A DNA stretch of 64,000 nt, from the NCBI GenBank assembly GCA_905221605.1, contig CAJNDS010000524.1, forward strand, positions 774,581-838,580, read 5' to 3'. This document shows, piece after piece, positions 1 to 10,440 of the stretch. The notes below the pieces were generated by a model, which ran no database searches, was not told where the DNA came from, and saw only the letters and a program-made list of their open reading frames with translations. The first letter of the stretch is position 1. Each line of letters begins with the position of its first letter. Origin of the DNA: Symbiodinium natans (lineage: Eukaryota; Sar; Dinophyceae; Suessiales; Symbiodiniaceae). The position numbers were made by a program, and so were the translations under genes.

Positions 1-620
1 ATTATTAACTATAGAGAAATCAGAGGTTTTCTTATCACAACATAGAGGAAATAGAAGTTTTCGTATTAAAGTGTAGCGAAAATGTAGAATGTTTCCATAT
101 TAAAATAGAGAGGTCTTGATATCAAACATAGAGGTTTCCTATTAAAATGTTTTCATATCAAAATATGCACAAAACAAAGAGGTTTTCTTGTTGAAGTATA
201 GAGGAAAAAGAGAGGTGTTCATGTTCAAATTCTAAAAATGGCGGTTTTCCTGTTAAAATACAGAGCACAAGTCATGGTTTTCGAATAAAAATAGAACCAG
301 AGGACAAAATACTTCTAATTGCAAGTCACATGTTGAGATAGCGCAGAGCATTAGTTTCTCATGTATTCCCCTCTCATGGCTTCCTCAGTAAATATACGGC
401 AAAACTATGACAGCATAGACACAATAGAGAGAAATAGAGGTTTCCGTTATAAAATTTCGAGAAATAGAGGTTTCGTATTAAAGTATAGAGAAATTAGAAA
501 AATAGAAGTTTTCATAGTACATGTAGAGAAAAGAGAGGTTTTCAGATTCACATCCAGAGAAGAAAGAGGTTTTCCTATTAAGATACAAAGAAAATAGAGG
601 TTTTCATATTAAAATTTAAA
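1..620. repeat. AT-rich degenerate tandem repeat
   Basis: Irregular repetition of a unit of roughly 28-33 bases built around the words AATAGAGGTTTTC and TATTAAAAT, with partial copies throughout. Base composition is far more AT-rich than the rest of the window and changes abruptly near 620. A 78-codon open frame at 361-597 lies inside it and is made only of repeat units, so I do not call it a gene. Confidence 0.7.
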
Positions 621-1487
621 CAAAACAGCAAGAACGCGCCCCCGCACCTGCAGCAAAAAACAAAACGCGCCCCCGTGCCCCGCACCCACAGCACAACATC
701 ATGTCGCAGGTGGAAGGTTTGTTCCCAGGGGAAGTCCCCAGCCTGCTGACAGCATGAGGCTCATGTGTGGTTCCGCTAGTGCTGATACATCCCGTGTGCG
801 GCGCAAATTCTCACGCGGTTTCGGGTGGCCACTTTCTCATACTGCGACACGACGCCCCTGTGGGCAAGAGCAAGGCAGGCTGGCCATTTCTTAGAACATA
901 CCTGCACGCCTCCGGGTATCGAGCGGCTGACAGGATGTGCGAGATTTCAGGCGGTAACCTCAGGGACGTGCTCAGCGATAGGTTCAGGGGCGGCAGGTCT
1001 GCAAGCCCTTTAGCACCGGCAGCGTGCATCACGGATTCCGCCGCCACTGGCTTGGCGTTAAGGAGTTCAGCCTATCCCATAAGGATTCCTGTGGCTGGGA
1101 GGGAGCCCGGGGTCCCTCCGGATGCTCCGAAGGGAGCGACGTAATTTGATGCTGGTTCGCCGTGCGGGTGTCTCGGCCTTTGACTACATCTTGCCGACAC
1201 CCTGGCTGGTTTGCAGAGCGTAGCGGCCTGGCCGGTATTGTCAGCCGCTGGTTGGCTCAGCTACAGTTGGGTGTTACACTGCCTTTGAGCGCGGAACAAC
1301 CTTCCTTCTTACACCCCCGATCATTCGTCTCAGTAGCTTACACCAAAGATCACATATGTGTCAGTTTAAGGTCTAAAGTGTGGGACATGCTTGCATGAGG
1401 CTCGTGACCATAAGTATGAGTTTGCATGCTGCCTACGTAGAATTACGTGGTTTATAGATTGAATATTTGCTCAGCTGGTCCTCCTTG
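621..1487. other. Spacer upstream of the hydrolase gene
   Basis: From 634 to 700 a C-rich stretch carries two imperfect copies of AACGCGCCCCCG. The rest holds only short overlapping open frames with no recognisable family. No spliced-leader relict is seen directly upstream of the next gene. Confidence 0.4.
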
Positions 1488-3113
1488 ATGATGATTCGAG
1501 TGCTGCGTTCGCCATGGCTTGCTGTCGGCCCTTGCAGCTTATCCACCCTGGTGACACTGCGCACGGTACGACTCCCAAAAGGCACACCGCTTTTACAGCC
1601 ATGCAGATTTGCTGCGCTGCACGCTGACAGAGGTCAGCTAGGTCAGCTAGGTCCAAATGGCCAGAGCTGGTCGCCACTGCATTGTGGGCTGGCCTTCGTC
1701 ACAGCAGCTGCCGTTGCATATGGACACCAGCGCCGAAGCTGCACCTGTGTAGCAGCCACCAGCAGCGATGCTGGTGAATCTGTTACTGAGTATTTGCCGG
1801 GGGCTCTGATCAGCACCGAACGGTTCTTCACAGTGCCATTGGACCACTCATCTGAAAGCAACAGCCCTACTCTGACAGTGTTTGCTCGGGAGCTCGTTCT
1901 GGAAAAACACAAAGGAAAGGACTTGCCAGTGTTGCTCTACTTGCAGGGCGGCCCGGGGTTCCCTGCAGCAAGACCAAGTTCTGCTTCTGGAGGTTGGCTT
2001 GGTCGAGCTCTTCAGGACTATCGAGTTCTGCTTCTTGACCAGCGGGGCACAGGTCGTTCAACACCCGTCACCGCTCAGACATTGCAGGGAATGGAATCAT
2101 CAGAAGCGGCCGAGTACCTGTCGCACTTCCGTGCTGACTCCATCGTCGAGGACTGCGAAGTTATCCGCAAATCAATGGGAGTCAAAAAACTCACTTTGCT
2201 TGGGCAATCCTTTGGAGGCTTTTGTGCGTTGACATACCTTTCCAAAGCTCCGGAAAGTCTCCGAGAAGTGTTCCTCACCGGTGGCCTTGCTCCTGTATTC
2301 CACGGCCCCGATGAGGTCTACAAGCACCTCTACAAACGGGTCCTTGAAAGAAATCGATTGTACTACATGCGCTACCCAGCTGACGTCAAGCGAGTGAGAC
2401 GCATCGTGCAGCACTTGGACACCGCCAGTGTCACTCTTCCCGGAGGTGGGCGCCTCACACCTCGGCGCTTCCTGTCCTTGGGCCTTGAGCTTGGCTCTGG
2501 CAGTGGCATGGAGCATTTACACTGGCTCGTGGAGTCCGCTTTTGTGGAGAACCACAAGGGTGACTGTGTTCTAGACTACCGCTTTCTGTGCAACGTAGAA
2601 GCGATGCAGAGATTTGACACTAATCCGATTTATTGGCTTTTGCATGAGGCGATCTACTGCAGCCCCACCACTGGGGCATCTCAGTGGGCTGCGCACCGTG
2701 TACTGAACGAGGACTTTAAAGATAGCTTTGACTACCGACGTGCCCTTGAAGCTTCGGACTCTGAGCCTCTGATGTTCACCGGGGAGATGGTCTACCCCTG
2801 GTTTGCAAAGGATTTTGCCACACTTGGGGGCCTAAGTGAGTGCGCGGAAATGCTTGCTTGCCGCAGTGACTGGCCTGCTTTGTATATCACTGAGGTTCTT
2901 CGCAATACCAGCGTGCCGGTTGCGGCTGCCATGTACTACGATGACATGTACGTGGAACGGGCATTCTCAGAAGAAGTTGTGCACTTGCTGGGCCAGAAGT
3001 GCAAAGTTTGGGTCACCAATGAGTTTCAACATTCTGGCATTCGTGATGATGGTGCTCGCGTTCTAGACACATTAATCAAGATGCTGAGAGGCGAGGTTTC
3101 GATTCCAAGCTGA
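1488..3113 (+). CDS. Prolyl-iminopeptidase-like alpha/beta hydrolase (peptidase family S33)
   Basis: An uninterrupted frame of 541 residues. I start at the ATG at 1488; the frame is open slightly further up without an ATG. The S33 signatures are all present: GGPG at residues 154-157 (oxyanion region), DQRGTGRS from residue 184, the nucleophile elbow GQSFGGF with Ser241, an Asp pair at 485-486 in YYDD, and the His of EFQHSG at 515. These match the larger (about 430-residue) bacterial-type proline iminopeptidases, which release N-terminal proline from peptides. The extra 110 or so N-terminal residues, rich in Leu, Arg and Ser with few acidic residues, look like an organelle-targeting leader (inference). 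There are no introns, unlike most genes here, which suggests gene transfer or insertion of a processed mRNA. Substrate is not proven; a related S33 hydrolase is the alternative. Confidence 0.88.
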   Translation: MMIRVLRSPWLAVGPCSLSTLVTLRTVRLPKGTPLLQPCRFAALHADRGQLGQLGPNGQSWSPLHCGLAFVTAAAVAYGHQRRSCTCVAATSSDAGESVTEYLPGALISTERFFTVPLDHSSESNSPTLTVFARELVLEKHKGKDLPVLLYLQGGPGFPAARPSSASGGWLGRALQDYRVLLLDQRGTGRSTPVTAQTLQGMESSEAAEYLSHFRADSIVEDCEVIRKSMGVKKLTLLGQSFGGFCALTYLSKAPESLREVFLTGGLAPVFHGPDEVYKHLYKRVLERNRLYYMRYPADVKRVRRIVQHLDTASVTLPGGGRLTPRRFLSLGLELGSGSGMEHLHWLVESAFVENHKGDCVLDYRFLCNVEAMQRFDTNPIYWLLHEAIYCSPTTGASQWAAHRVLNEDFKDSFDYRRALEASDSEPLMFTGEMVYPWFAKDFATLGGLSECAEMLACRSDWPALYITEVLRNTSVPVAAAMYYDDMYVERAFSEEVVHLLGQKCKVWVTNEFQHSGIRDDGARVLDTLIKMLRGEVSIPS

Positions 3114-4330
3114 CGCTGGGTCACTGTTGATCGCTTTAGCGCTTTCCCGACAAAAACCTCAGCTGGCGCCAATGCGCGCACCCCCAGAGCGCGCCCGGCC
3201 ATAGCAAAAAACGCCGCAAAGCAAAGCCTGCACCTTAAACCCGAAACCTGCGCCCTAAACCTGAAATCCTAAAAACCAGATCCGAGACAACCGAACGGGC
3301 AAGCTCCTGCACGAATCGAGCTGACATTTGCCAATTCGTGAGAAAGTGGAGACTAGAATCCATTGGAATGCCTTAGTCAAGTAAGAACAAAATACTTCCA
3401 ATCAGTATCCAACGAAACACGGTGTCAGTCATGCCCAGAAATCCCATGTAATGCGCTCGAAGATTGCAGTACGGAAAGAAGCTTGCCATTTTCCGAGCCA
3501 AGGAGACATTATGAGGTCTAGCCAGCATGAACAGGGGTTCAAGCGCGATTCAGAAACTAACCGCGATTCAGGAAACCAGGGCTCGGGAAACTTTGGCGGG
3601 TGGGGGTGGCGGGGGGTGGGTTTGGGGAGGGGGGGTGGGTGGAGGGAGTAAGATGGGCCATGCTGCAAGCGTGCGTGGTGTGTGCCAATGAGCCACACAA
3701 GCAACGACTGTAGTCTAGACGCAACGCGTCCCGCAGAATAGACGCCATGCTTCTGCATGAATACATGTCGTAAGCCCGTAGCATCCGTAGCTGCGCGCGG
3801 CAGTGCCCGCGGAAGCCGCGGAGGCCGCGGAGGCCATGGAAGCTGCGCGGAAGCGGACGCGGAGGTCGCGGAAGCTGCATGTAAGACCACACGGAACAAT
3901 CTGCAAATCTTCTGCACGGCGCTTGCGTGCAATGTACAGAATGTCACGGGGGCTAGCTTTCTGAGGATTCTCTAGCACTGTTGCATGGTTTGTGTGCAAA
4001 TTGCCAGGCTGACAGTTGTCGGCATATGCCTGGAATCATGGAGTGGTGCTGCCTCCAGATTAAAAGTATTGAAATATTCAAGACCTTTTGGTACTATGGG
4101 AGTTTGTGCATAAAACAGTGAAGCGTCAGCGCGCAACAGTGAAGAGCAGCTACCAGGACCCGCAGTAGAATAACCACTAACACCAGAATTCATCATGTTT
4201 CCACGAGACAGCGCGGACAAAATCCTCAGATGTTCGTGCGGCGTGCAGTATAGAATCAAATGGGGTTGGGGCGGCTTTTCTGCGCCGGAAACATTCATGT
4301 TTTTTACAAGACACAGCCACCACACGAAGC
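3114..4330. other. Spacer with telomere-like and G-rich tracts
   Basis: Contains degenerate CCCTAAA-type words at 3222-3285 (reverse complement of TTTAGGG), a purine/G-rich run at 3590-3650 with several GGGG blocks that could form a quadruplex, and a GC-rich segment at 3785-3880 built from GCGGAAG/GCGGAGG repeats. No gene could be supported on either strand. Confidence 0.45.
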
Positions 4331-4334
4331 TCAT

Positions 4335-4640
4335 GCATGGGATCCGCCCACGTTGGGCTCGCAGTTTGTGGTTTAAGGGCGTCTGCTGCTGCTCAGTTTG
4401 GGCTCGCAGTTCGGGGTGTAGGCGTCTGCTACTGCTTGCTCACGTTGGGCTTGCAGTTAGGGGCAACGGGCGTGTGCTGCTGGGCTCGTAGTTAGGGGCT
4501 TTACAGGGTATCTGTTACTCAGTCGGAGGACTGAGATTATGCTTGGCAGATGCTTCATTACGGCAGTAGCCGCCCCTGGAATCTGCAGGCACAAACTGCC
4601 CGCTTGGGCTCCCAGTTAGGATTGGTCAGGGCGTCTGCTA
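4335..4640. repeat. Degenerate tandem repeat, unit about 60 bases
   Basis: At least four imperfect units containing TTGGGCTCGCAGTT followed by a GGGCGTCTGCTGCTGCT-like word. The copies diverge toward the right end. Non-coding as far as can be seen. Confidence 0.55.
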
Positions 4641-4854
4641 GCGCGGGTTTGCAGCAAACATGCTCGGGCTTGGAGGACTTGTGACAGCCGCAATTCTGCT
4701 CTGGATAGCAGACGCGTAGAGAAGCCTCTTCGCGAAAACTGGGGCATCCAACCAGCAAAAAGGCACCTAAGACTCTGACCTACATTGCTGCATTAACTGC
4801 ATTAATGAGAAAGGGAGCTGCGCTCAAAGCAGCGGTTCCAGACTTGGAAGGAGA

Positions 4855-5545
4855 GAGGCAGAGGTCCACTGACACCCAATGCGGGTCTCCTGCAAGCGAG
4901 TTTGACGCTGGATCTTAAAGCTTCGCAGGGGCACGAAGCAAGCTTAAAGAGGTCTGAAGCTGCATCCTAAAGCTTCACAGGCACGAGGCAAGCTTGAGCA
5001 GGTCTGACACTGTATCCTGGAGAAGTCTGAAACTGCAAGCGCTTCGCAAGCAAAACTACTAAACGGGGGGAGGCCGCGAGGCCCTTCAGGTTTTAGTGCA
5101 GACGGCGCTTCAGGCTGTAATGCAGGCAAAAAAGGCAACGTAAGCACAGAGAGGTCCACTGACACCCAGGGTGCATACGGGCGCTTTGCAGGAATGGGAA
5201 CCCTTCAGGCTTCAGCGCAGTAACCGGCGGCTACTTGTCGAACTCGTACTCTCTGAGGCTATGCTTCGTGTTGGCTGAGCTGGGTCGGTTGATCGGGAGA
5301 TGCCAACTGCCTAAGACCAGCCCCCGTTGTGCCCTTCACAAGTCTTGTTCGAAGACGTGCTTGCAAGCAGTTGGACGTCGACATGCTTAGGCGGGGCGCT
5401 AAAAGCTTCGCAGGGCTGAAGCGAGCTTTGGGGAACTCGAAGCTGAAGGCAAACCACGGGCGAACAGACCTAAAACCCCCCGAAAACACCCCTAAGATGC
5501 AGAGTCGCGAAAGACACAAAGAGATCCACTGACACCCAATGCTTT
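4855..5545. repeat. Three-copy dispersed module GAGGTCCACTGACACCC
   Basis: The word AGAGRTCCACTGACACCC occurs near 4860, 5152 and 5522. Between the copies lie similar phrases such as AAGCTTCRCAGGGGCACGA and GAAGCAAGCTT in several variants, so the whole block is a broken higher-order repeat with units of about 300-370 bases. No gene is supported inside it. Confidence 0.55.
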
Positions 5546-5588
5546 TAGAACTTTGTATTCCCATGTATATGAGTAAATGTAGGCGCAC

Positions 5589-5683
5589 GTGACCTCTGGG
5601 GTGGTAGCCTTTTAGGGTACAAGGTTTCTTTTGTATTTTAGGGTCAACCTTTTACCCTGAAAGGTTACCACCCGAGAGGTCAC
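5589..5683. mobile_element. Foldback (MITE-like) element with 38-bp inverted arms
   Basis: Left arm 5589-5626 begins GTGACCTCTGGGGTGG; right arm 5646-5683 ends CCACCCGAGAGGTCAC. The arms are reverse complements with about four mismatches and enclose a 19-base loop, so the segment can fold into one long hairpin. Size and structure resemble a miniature inverted-repeat element; there is no internal ORF. Target-site duplication is not clear. Confidence 0.6.
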
Positions 5684-5717
5684 ACCCGGCTTTTTTGTAT
5701 CATTTTGTAGGCACTGA

Positions 5718-5757
5718 ACCGGTGTCGGTGTCGGTGTGTGTGTGTGTGTGTGTGTTT
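5718..5757. repeat. GGTGTC then (GT)n microsatellite
   Basis: Three GGTGTC units run into a pure GT tract, then a T run. Simple-sequence repeat. Confidence 0.8.
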
Positions 5758-6457
5758 TTTGCTAATGAATTCGTTTTGCATCCTTTTGCTCCCTTAACTC
5801 GTTTGCGCCCAATGACATCTGACTTACTCGGGAGGCGCCCTTGTTTGAGTGAGAGGTAGCAAAACACCATCAACGGATTTTCCCAGTGTCCATCCAAACA
5901 TCATCAAACTATTTCCGCAACAATAGCTGTCCAGAGTATTTCGTCAAGCTAGAGATAAAGCACGCGTGGCCAGAAGTGTTGTTGCAAAACCGTGTGTGCG
6001 GATTGACGATTTGTAATGATGACTGAAACGCTAGCCATCGCTAGCCCACTATTGAATTGTTTCACGGTGACTGCGCGGATGAAGGTCATTGGCATGTCGT
6101 TGACATGCTGTCCATTGTTCTTGTGGCAACAGTGTGCTGTTTTTACATGATGCGTTGCCAGTCATCTTTGCATTTGATGCTTTGCTCCGTCCGTGTTCAC
6201 ATCCGCAGGCTCGAGACAGGTTGTTTTGTCGGGAACGTGGCTCTTTGATGTAGGGTTTTCATTCAAAGTTGCACGGGTGCGAATCTTGGCAACGAAAGAA
6301 ACAGCATCGAACATGGCGATTGGACATGCTGCAGTCTTTGAAGCTTGTCGGTGTGTAGGACTAGGTTACATGAAGAATGTAGACAAATGTTTGTGCACAC
6401 TGGAAGATTTTTCAGTAAAGGCCTTGGTGGCAGTGCGTCGAGTGGTGCAGAGTCGAG

Positions 6458-8488
6458 GATGTGTTCCTGCATGATGCTCCAAAGGTCGAGGCATCATCCT
6501 TACCAGACCAAGCTCGAAAGGCGGGTAGTCTCTACATCTACATTTTCAGCATGCCAATCTGGGTAGCATCATCGGTGGTCGTTTCGGAAGGCTGCGGCGG
6601 CGTTTGGTCGTGATGGTCTTGTCCGAATCAAGAACATTCTGCCGCCTGAAGTGGCAGAGGCTGAATCGAGAGCTGCGTTGCAAATCGATATTTATGTCAT
6701 TTTGTGGCTGTCCAGGCCTTGTGTTCTCGAGTTCATGCGGAACTCGACCAGAGACGGCATGATGGTGATGCCGCGTATTTCGGGGACGTTTATGGCTATG
6801 AGGCTCCTGCTGTGCGCTTCGTCCGTACCGTGTTTGTTTCTTTGGATGACAGGATTGTGGGCAGCGATGGGATCTCAAGCTCCAGCTGTCAAGTGAGGCT
6901 TGTTGGTGCATGTGTTAACGTACGTTGCATGGTCCAAAGTGCCCATATTTTTTTTGCAAGACATCGCAGGTGAAAGTTGCGCTTGTGAGCATCTTGGGCT
7001 GTTTGCACGAGGTCTGCATGTGCACTTCTGTTTTCCATTCCGCGGTCGACTAGTCTGCGTTTGGCGGAGGTGCTGGAAACGCTGCGCCCTTCCTGGCAGC
7101 TGACGGAACTGGCAGTGAAGCTGTCCAGTCCTTGGCTGGGAGGTGAGCACTCACATAGTTGGGCGTTTAACTTGCCAGGCCATGTGCACATTTCCTTCCG
7201 ATCCCGGACAACCAGCACATTGGCCAAATCGGATGCGTGCACACTTCACGCAGCCCGCATGTCGTTTTTTCCTGCATCCAGGTGCATGCCGATACCTCGC
7301 ATGTCTATGACCAGCAGGCTCCCATGGCAATGCTTTGCTTTGCGTTTTCTGATGTAAGATTGGATCAGGTCGTGACGATATTTGCCATGCCGGCAAGTTT
7401 GCTTTCTGTGTCGACAACGCGGCGCTTTGGCATCCACAGTCAGGTTGCACTGCACGATATCTCATTGGAGCCACATCCTTAAAGTCCTTGACATGGAGCT
7501 TGTGGGTTTCTCCTGGCAGCCTTGCTGATGGGTGAAGGCGAGGGCCGACCAAGATGTACCCAAAATCTCATTTGGCGGAAAGCTTACAGCTCGCGTATTG
7601 GCGTTGTCTTGTTTGTTGTACGTGTGCGGGGCTTCGCATGAGTTTATTTCGAGGATGGAGAGCTCCATCTCGGAATGAAAGAAGCTCGAAACTTAGCTGA
7701 AGCAACGTTGCCTTCAGAGCACGGCTTTTCCGCTGCACGTGATAAGGTTGATGAAGCCAGTGCAGTTCTTTGCACGATGAATGTTGGAGATTGTGTGCGC
7801 GGCATAGTGTCCTTGTGTTTGCCGGAAGCTGCTGGTTTCCCATGGTCTTGGGGAGCATGGTAGGTGATGATGGACAGCAGGCTCCTGCACTGCGGAACTG
7901 CAAACACCTCAGATTTGCTGGGACCCCAGCTTCTGAGCAGGTGCCAACAAATGTGATGGGACATCATGGTGGAGACAGTTATGTAGAAGTTGAGAGGATA
8001 GGGCCCGGAAGCGGAGCAAAAGAATTGGTGTTTGAATCTTGGAGGGGTGGATAAGCAGGTGAGGGTGGATAAGCAGGTGAGGGTAAGCAAGATTGTGTTG
8101 CTTGCATACAAGATGGGTAGCGGGTGATCGCACTACCGTGGCCGTGGGCCTCTTTTGCTTCAGGCACAGGTTCCTTTTCTACACATCTTGGATGCAACCG
8201 GCGAGGAGGTTCGCAGACAGACCAGCCGACCCAGGTAAGTTGAAGAACCGCTGTGCCACGCAAGTAGGTCGCGTGGATCGACGAATACCATTCTACCGCA
8301 GTACGAGGACAGTGTAGGCTGCAAGTCTGTCAGTCATGTGAATCAACGGATGGTTATCTTGAGTCTTGTGCAAGAGAAGTTCGATGCTGTATCAGTGACT
8401 GCCCATGATGTGTTGACCGTGAGGAACGCCTCTCCCTGCGAAATTGGCAGGAGTGGACGGCTCCAGGATGCACAGAGTAAAAAACTGA
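6458..8488 (+). CDS. Phytanoyl-CoA-dioxygenase-like Fe(II)/2-oxoglutarate oxygenase, multi-exon
   Basis: Rebuilt from exons at 6458-6520, 6591-6659, 6716-6852, 7054-7144 (end uncertain), 7179-7214, 7282-about 7360, 7538-about 7583, about 7690-7794, 7864-7940, 8164-8234 and about 8424-8488. The joined product starts with FGRDGLVRIKNILPPEVAEA, the usual PhyH opening. It continues with FVRTVFVSLDD, then PGQPVHADTSHV holding the HxD iron motif, then RGPTKMYPKSHL, then VMMDSRLLHCGTANTS with the distal iron His, and ends in RFLFYTSWM. This order is that of the PhyH superfamily, which hydroxylates small substrates using Fe(II), O2 and 2-oxoglutarate; the substrate cannot be inferred. Donors include GC (6521, 6660, 7215), GT (7795, 7941, 8235) and probably GA (6853). 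The first exon and the last exon are not fixed, and the junctions after 7144, 7360 and 7583 are tentative. Confidence 0.8.
8048..8090. repeat. Direct repeat GGTGGATAAGCAGGTGAG
   Basis: Two adjacent copies plus a truncated third, inside an intron of the oxygenase gene. Confidence 0.6.
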
Positions 8489-10440
8489 AGCTTCTTTCTG
8501 CTTCTGCAAGGAATGCCTCGGAGCGTCACTGGAATCGCGCATGTACCCATGATCTTTGTCCCATCCTGAACCTCTGCGAATCTCTGCTCAAGCTCTGGTC
8601 AGACGTGGGACGCCCCAGCTGCAGGCTCATGTTGTGCATTTTGTGCAACATGCGCGAGTAATCGTGTTTTTGGCTTTGGGGTCTAAGGCTTCCATGGAGT
8701 GGTCCGTTCTTTGCATTGCTTTTGCTTTCGTTGTTGCTCGTTGCAAGTTCCTTGCTTCCTTGCCTGCCCCACCGAAAACGAGCAAGAAACAAAAACCATT
8801 GAAAAGTTCCCCTAGCTGCTCATCAAGGAAAGAAACATCAGAGGGACCAGCAAGTGAGCAAAGCAAACAAGCAAGCAAGGTCCAAGCAAGGTGCAAGCAA
8901 GCCCACAGACAAGCAGTAAGCAACGAGGCGTCACACCGAAGCAAACAGGCAAAAGTACCGCATGTCACGCTTGCAGTTGAAACGTTTCTTAGTCCAAGCT
9001 TCTTGAATGTTTTCGACTCTGAGTACAGGGCTTGTGGCACACGTTTGTCCGGCTCCTTTTCTGGGATGCTCGGCGTGCTCGAAGAGATTTTGTGTTCATG
9101 GGGATTCCCCGTGCAAGAATGGGGCGCACACCCGCGTACAGCATTCTCGCACTATTTCCGCATGCGCATGAACTTACAAAATGTCTAAGTTTTGTTTTAT
9201 CTCTTGACAACGCAGAATCCCCACCCCACATTTGCAACGGTGCTAGTCCAGGCTGTGCATCTTGCATCTTGATGAAGCTGTGCTGGGTCTCTGACTAAAA
9301 ACGGTTTAGCATCAGCTTTGTTAACGGGTAATTGGGGGGTCGGGGGAGCGTGGAGGCAAGGGGGGACGCGGCACTGGCCTCGGTACTTTGGAGTAGTGCT
9401 AGTCCCCGGTTTTCAACGGCACTTGCACATCGACAAAGCCGGACCATGCCGGACCAGTTGCTTCCTTGCTTGCTTCGTTGCCAGACATATGTCTCAATTT
9501 ACGTGTATCACACCCAAGAATGCTGGACAATTCTCCAGCGGCTATTTGCCCATGCTTTCCCACAGTCGTAGTGTCTGAATGGTAGAACATGTAAAGTGAT
9601 TAAGCCGACCGCTGGGAAGCGCTGTACCGTTAAATTCACAGAGCAGAAAGCAAACTCGAAACTGCAACGCCCAAAGCACCACGGACACAGTGGGCCAAAC
9701 ACGCAGGCGTCCAGGGCCGCTTCCCACTTCCCGGCATTGAGGTGCTGATCCCGAGGGTAGCACCTGGCATTCTTATGAGTGACCCATTCCGACCTGTTGT
9801 GCAGACTCTGCTCTCGGAGAGAACATGGGTACCGTAGTGGATTTTGAAAACCTGTAGGAAGTGGACTTGCGTCATCCGATGCAGCCTGCATCTGCGGCAG
9901 CACAGAAGGCGGGGGGGTCTCATGGCCTCGCCGGTGCCCGGCCATTGCTTTCCTGCGAGATTGCTTGGAGGCAAGCATGCGCGTCCGTCGTGCTGGCGCC
10001 GGTGCTTTGCCAGCCTTATCATGTCTTAGCATGTGTCTGCTCTGGTCAAAGCATTGTCATCACTCACAGGGGTCGCCTTGGCCGGGCTGGGTCTACTGGT
10101 CTACAACCTAGCAGGCGCAGCCTCATTCCTTCATTCCCAAAGCAAAGATTGCTTGCACCCGGAGTGGTTTGTGTTGACAGGGCCACGGCTATTCGTGGCT
10201 CCCCAGCCTGAGATGCTTGGGATACCGCGACACGGCTCCGAGGTTGCTTCCTCATGCAGTTGAGATCCAGTCCAGTCATGGCGAGTTCAAAAGCTCAGTT
10301 GCAAGGTGCAGGCCAGAGGTGAGGCCGTGGTTATGTTTGCGAAGCCTGGTCGACGGTTCACAACTTACCGACAATGTGAGGGTTGCACTCTAGCAGCCAT
10401 TGGCCAACAATGGTCGAAGAAAGGTGCGCTTTCTGCTATG
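8489..10440. other. Spacer between oxygenase and uL5
   Basis: Contains an AGCAAGCAAGC-rich stretch at 8845-8925. A 210-codon frame across 8556-9188 runs through that repeat and shows no family signature, so I do not call it. No supported gene. Confidence 0.35.

Noticed and set aside
8556-9188. 210-codon + strand frame
   Set aside because: It crosses an AGCAAGC repeat and has no domain; it also lies downstream of the oxygenase's inferred stop without exon-like edges.
10031-10263. Hydrophobic frame upstream of uL5 as a targeting exon
   Set aside because: It contains an attractive Leu/Ala-rich segment, but no in-frame ATG or junction linking it to the uL5 core could be found.
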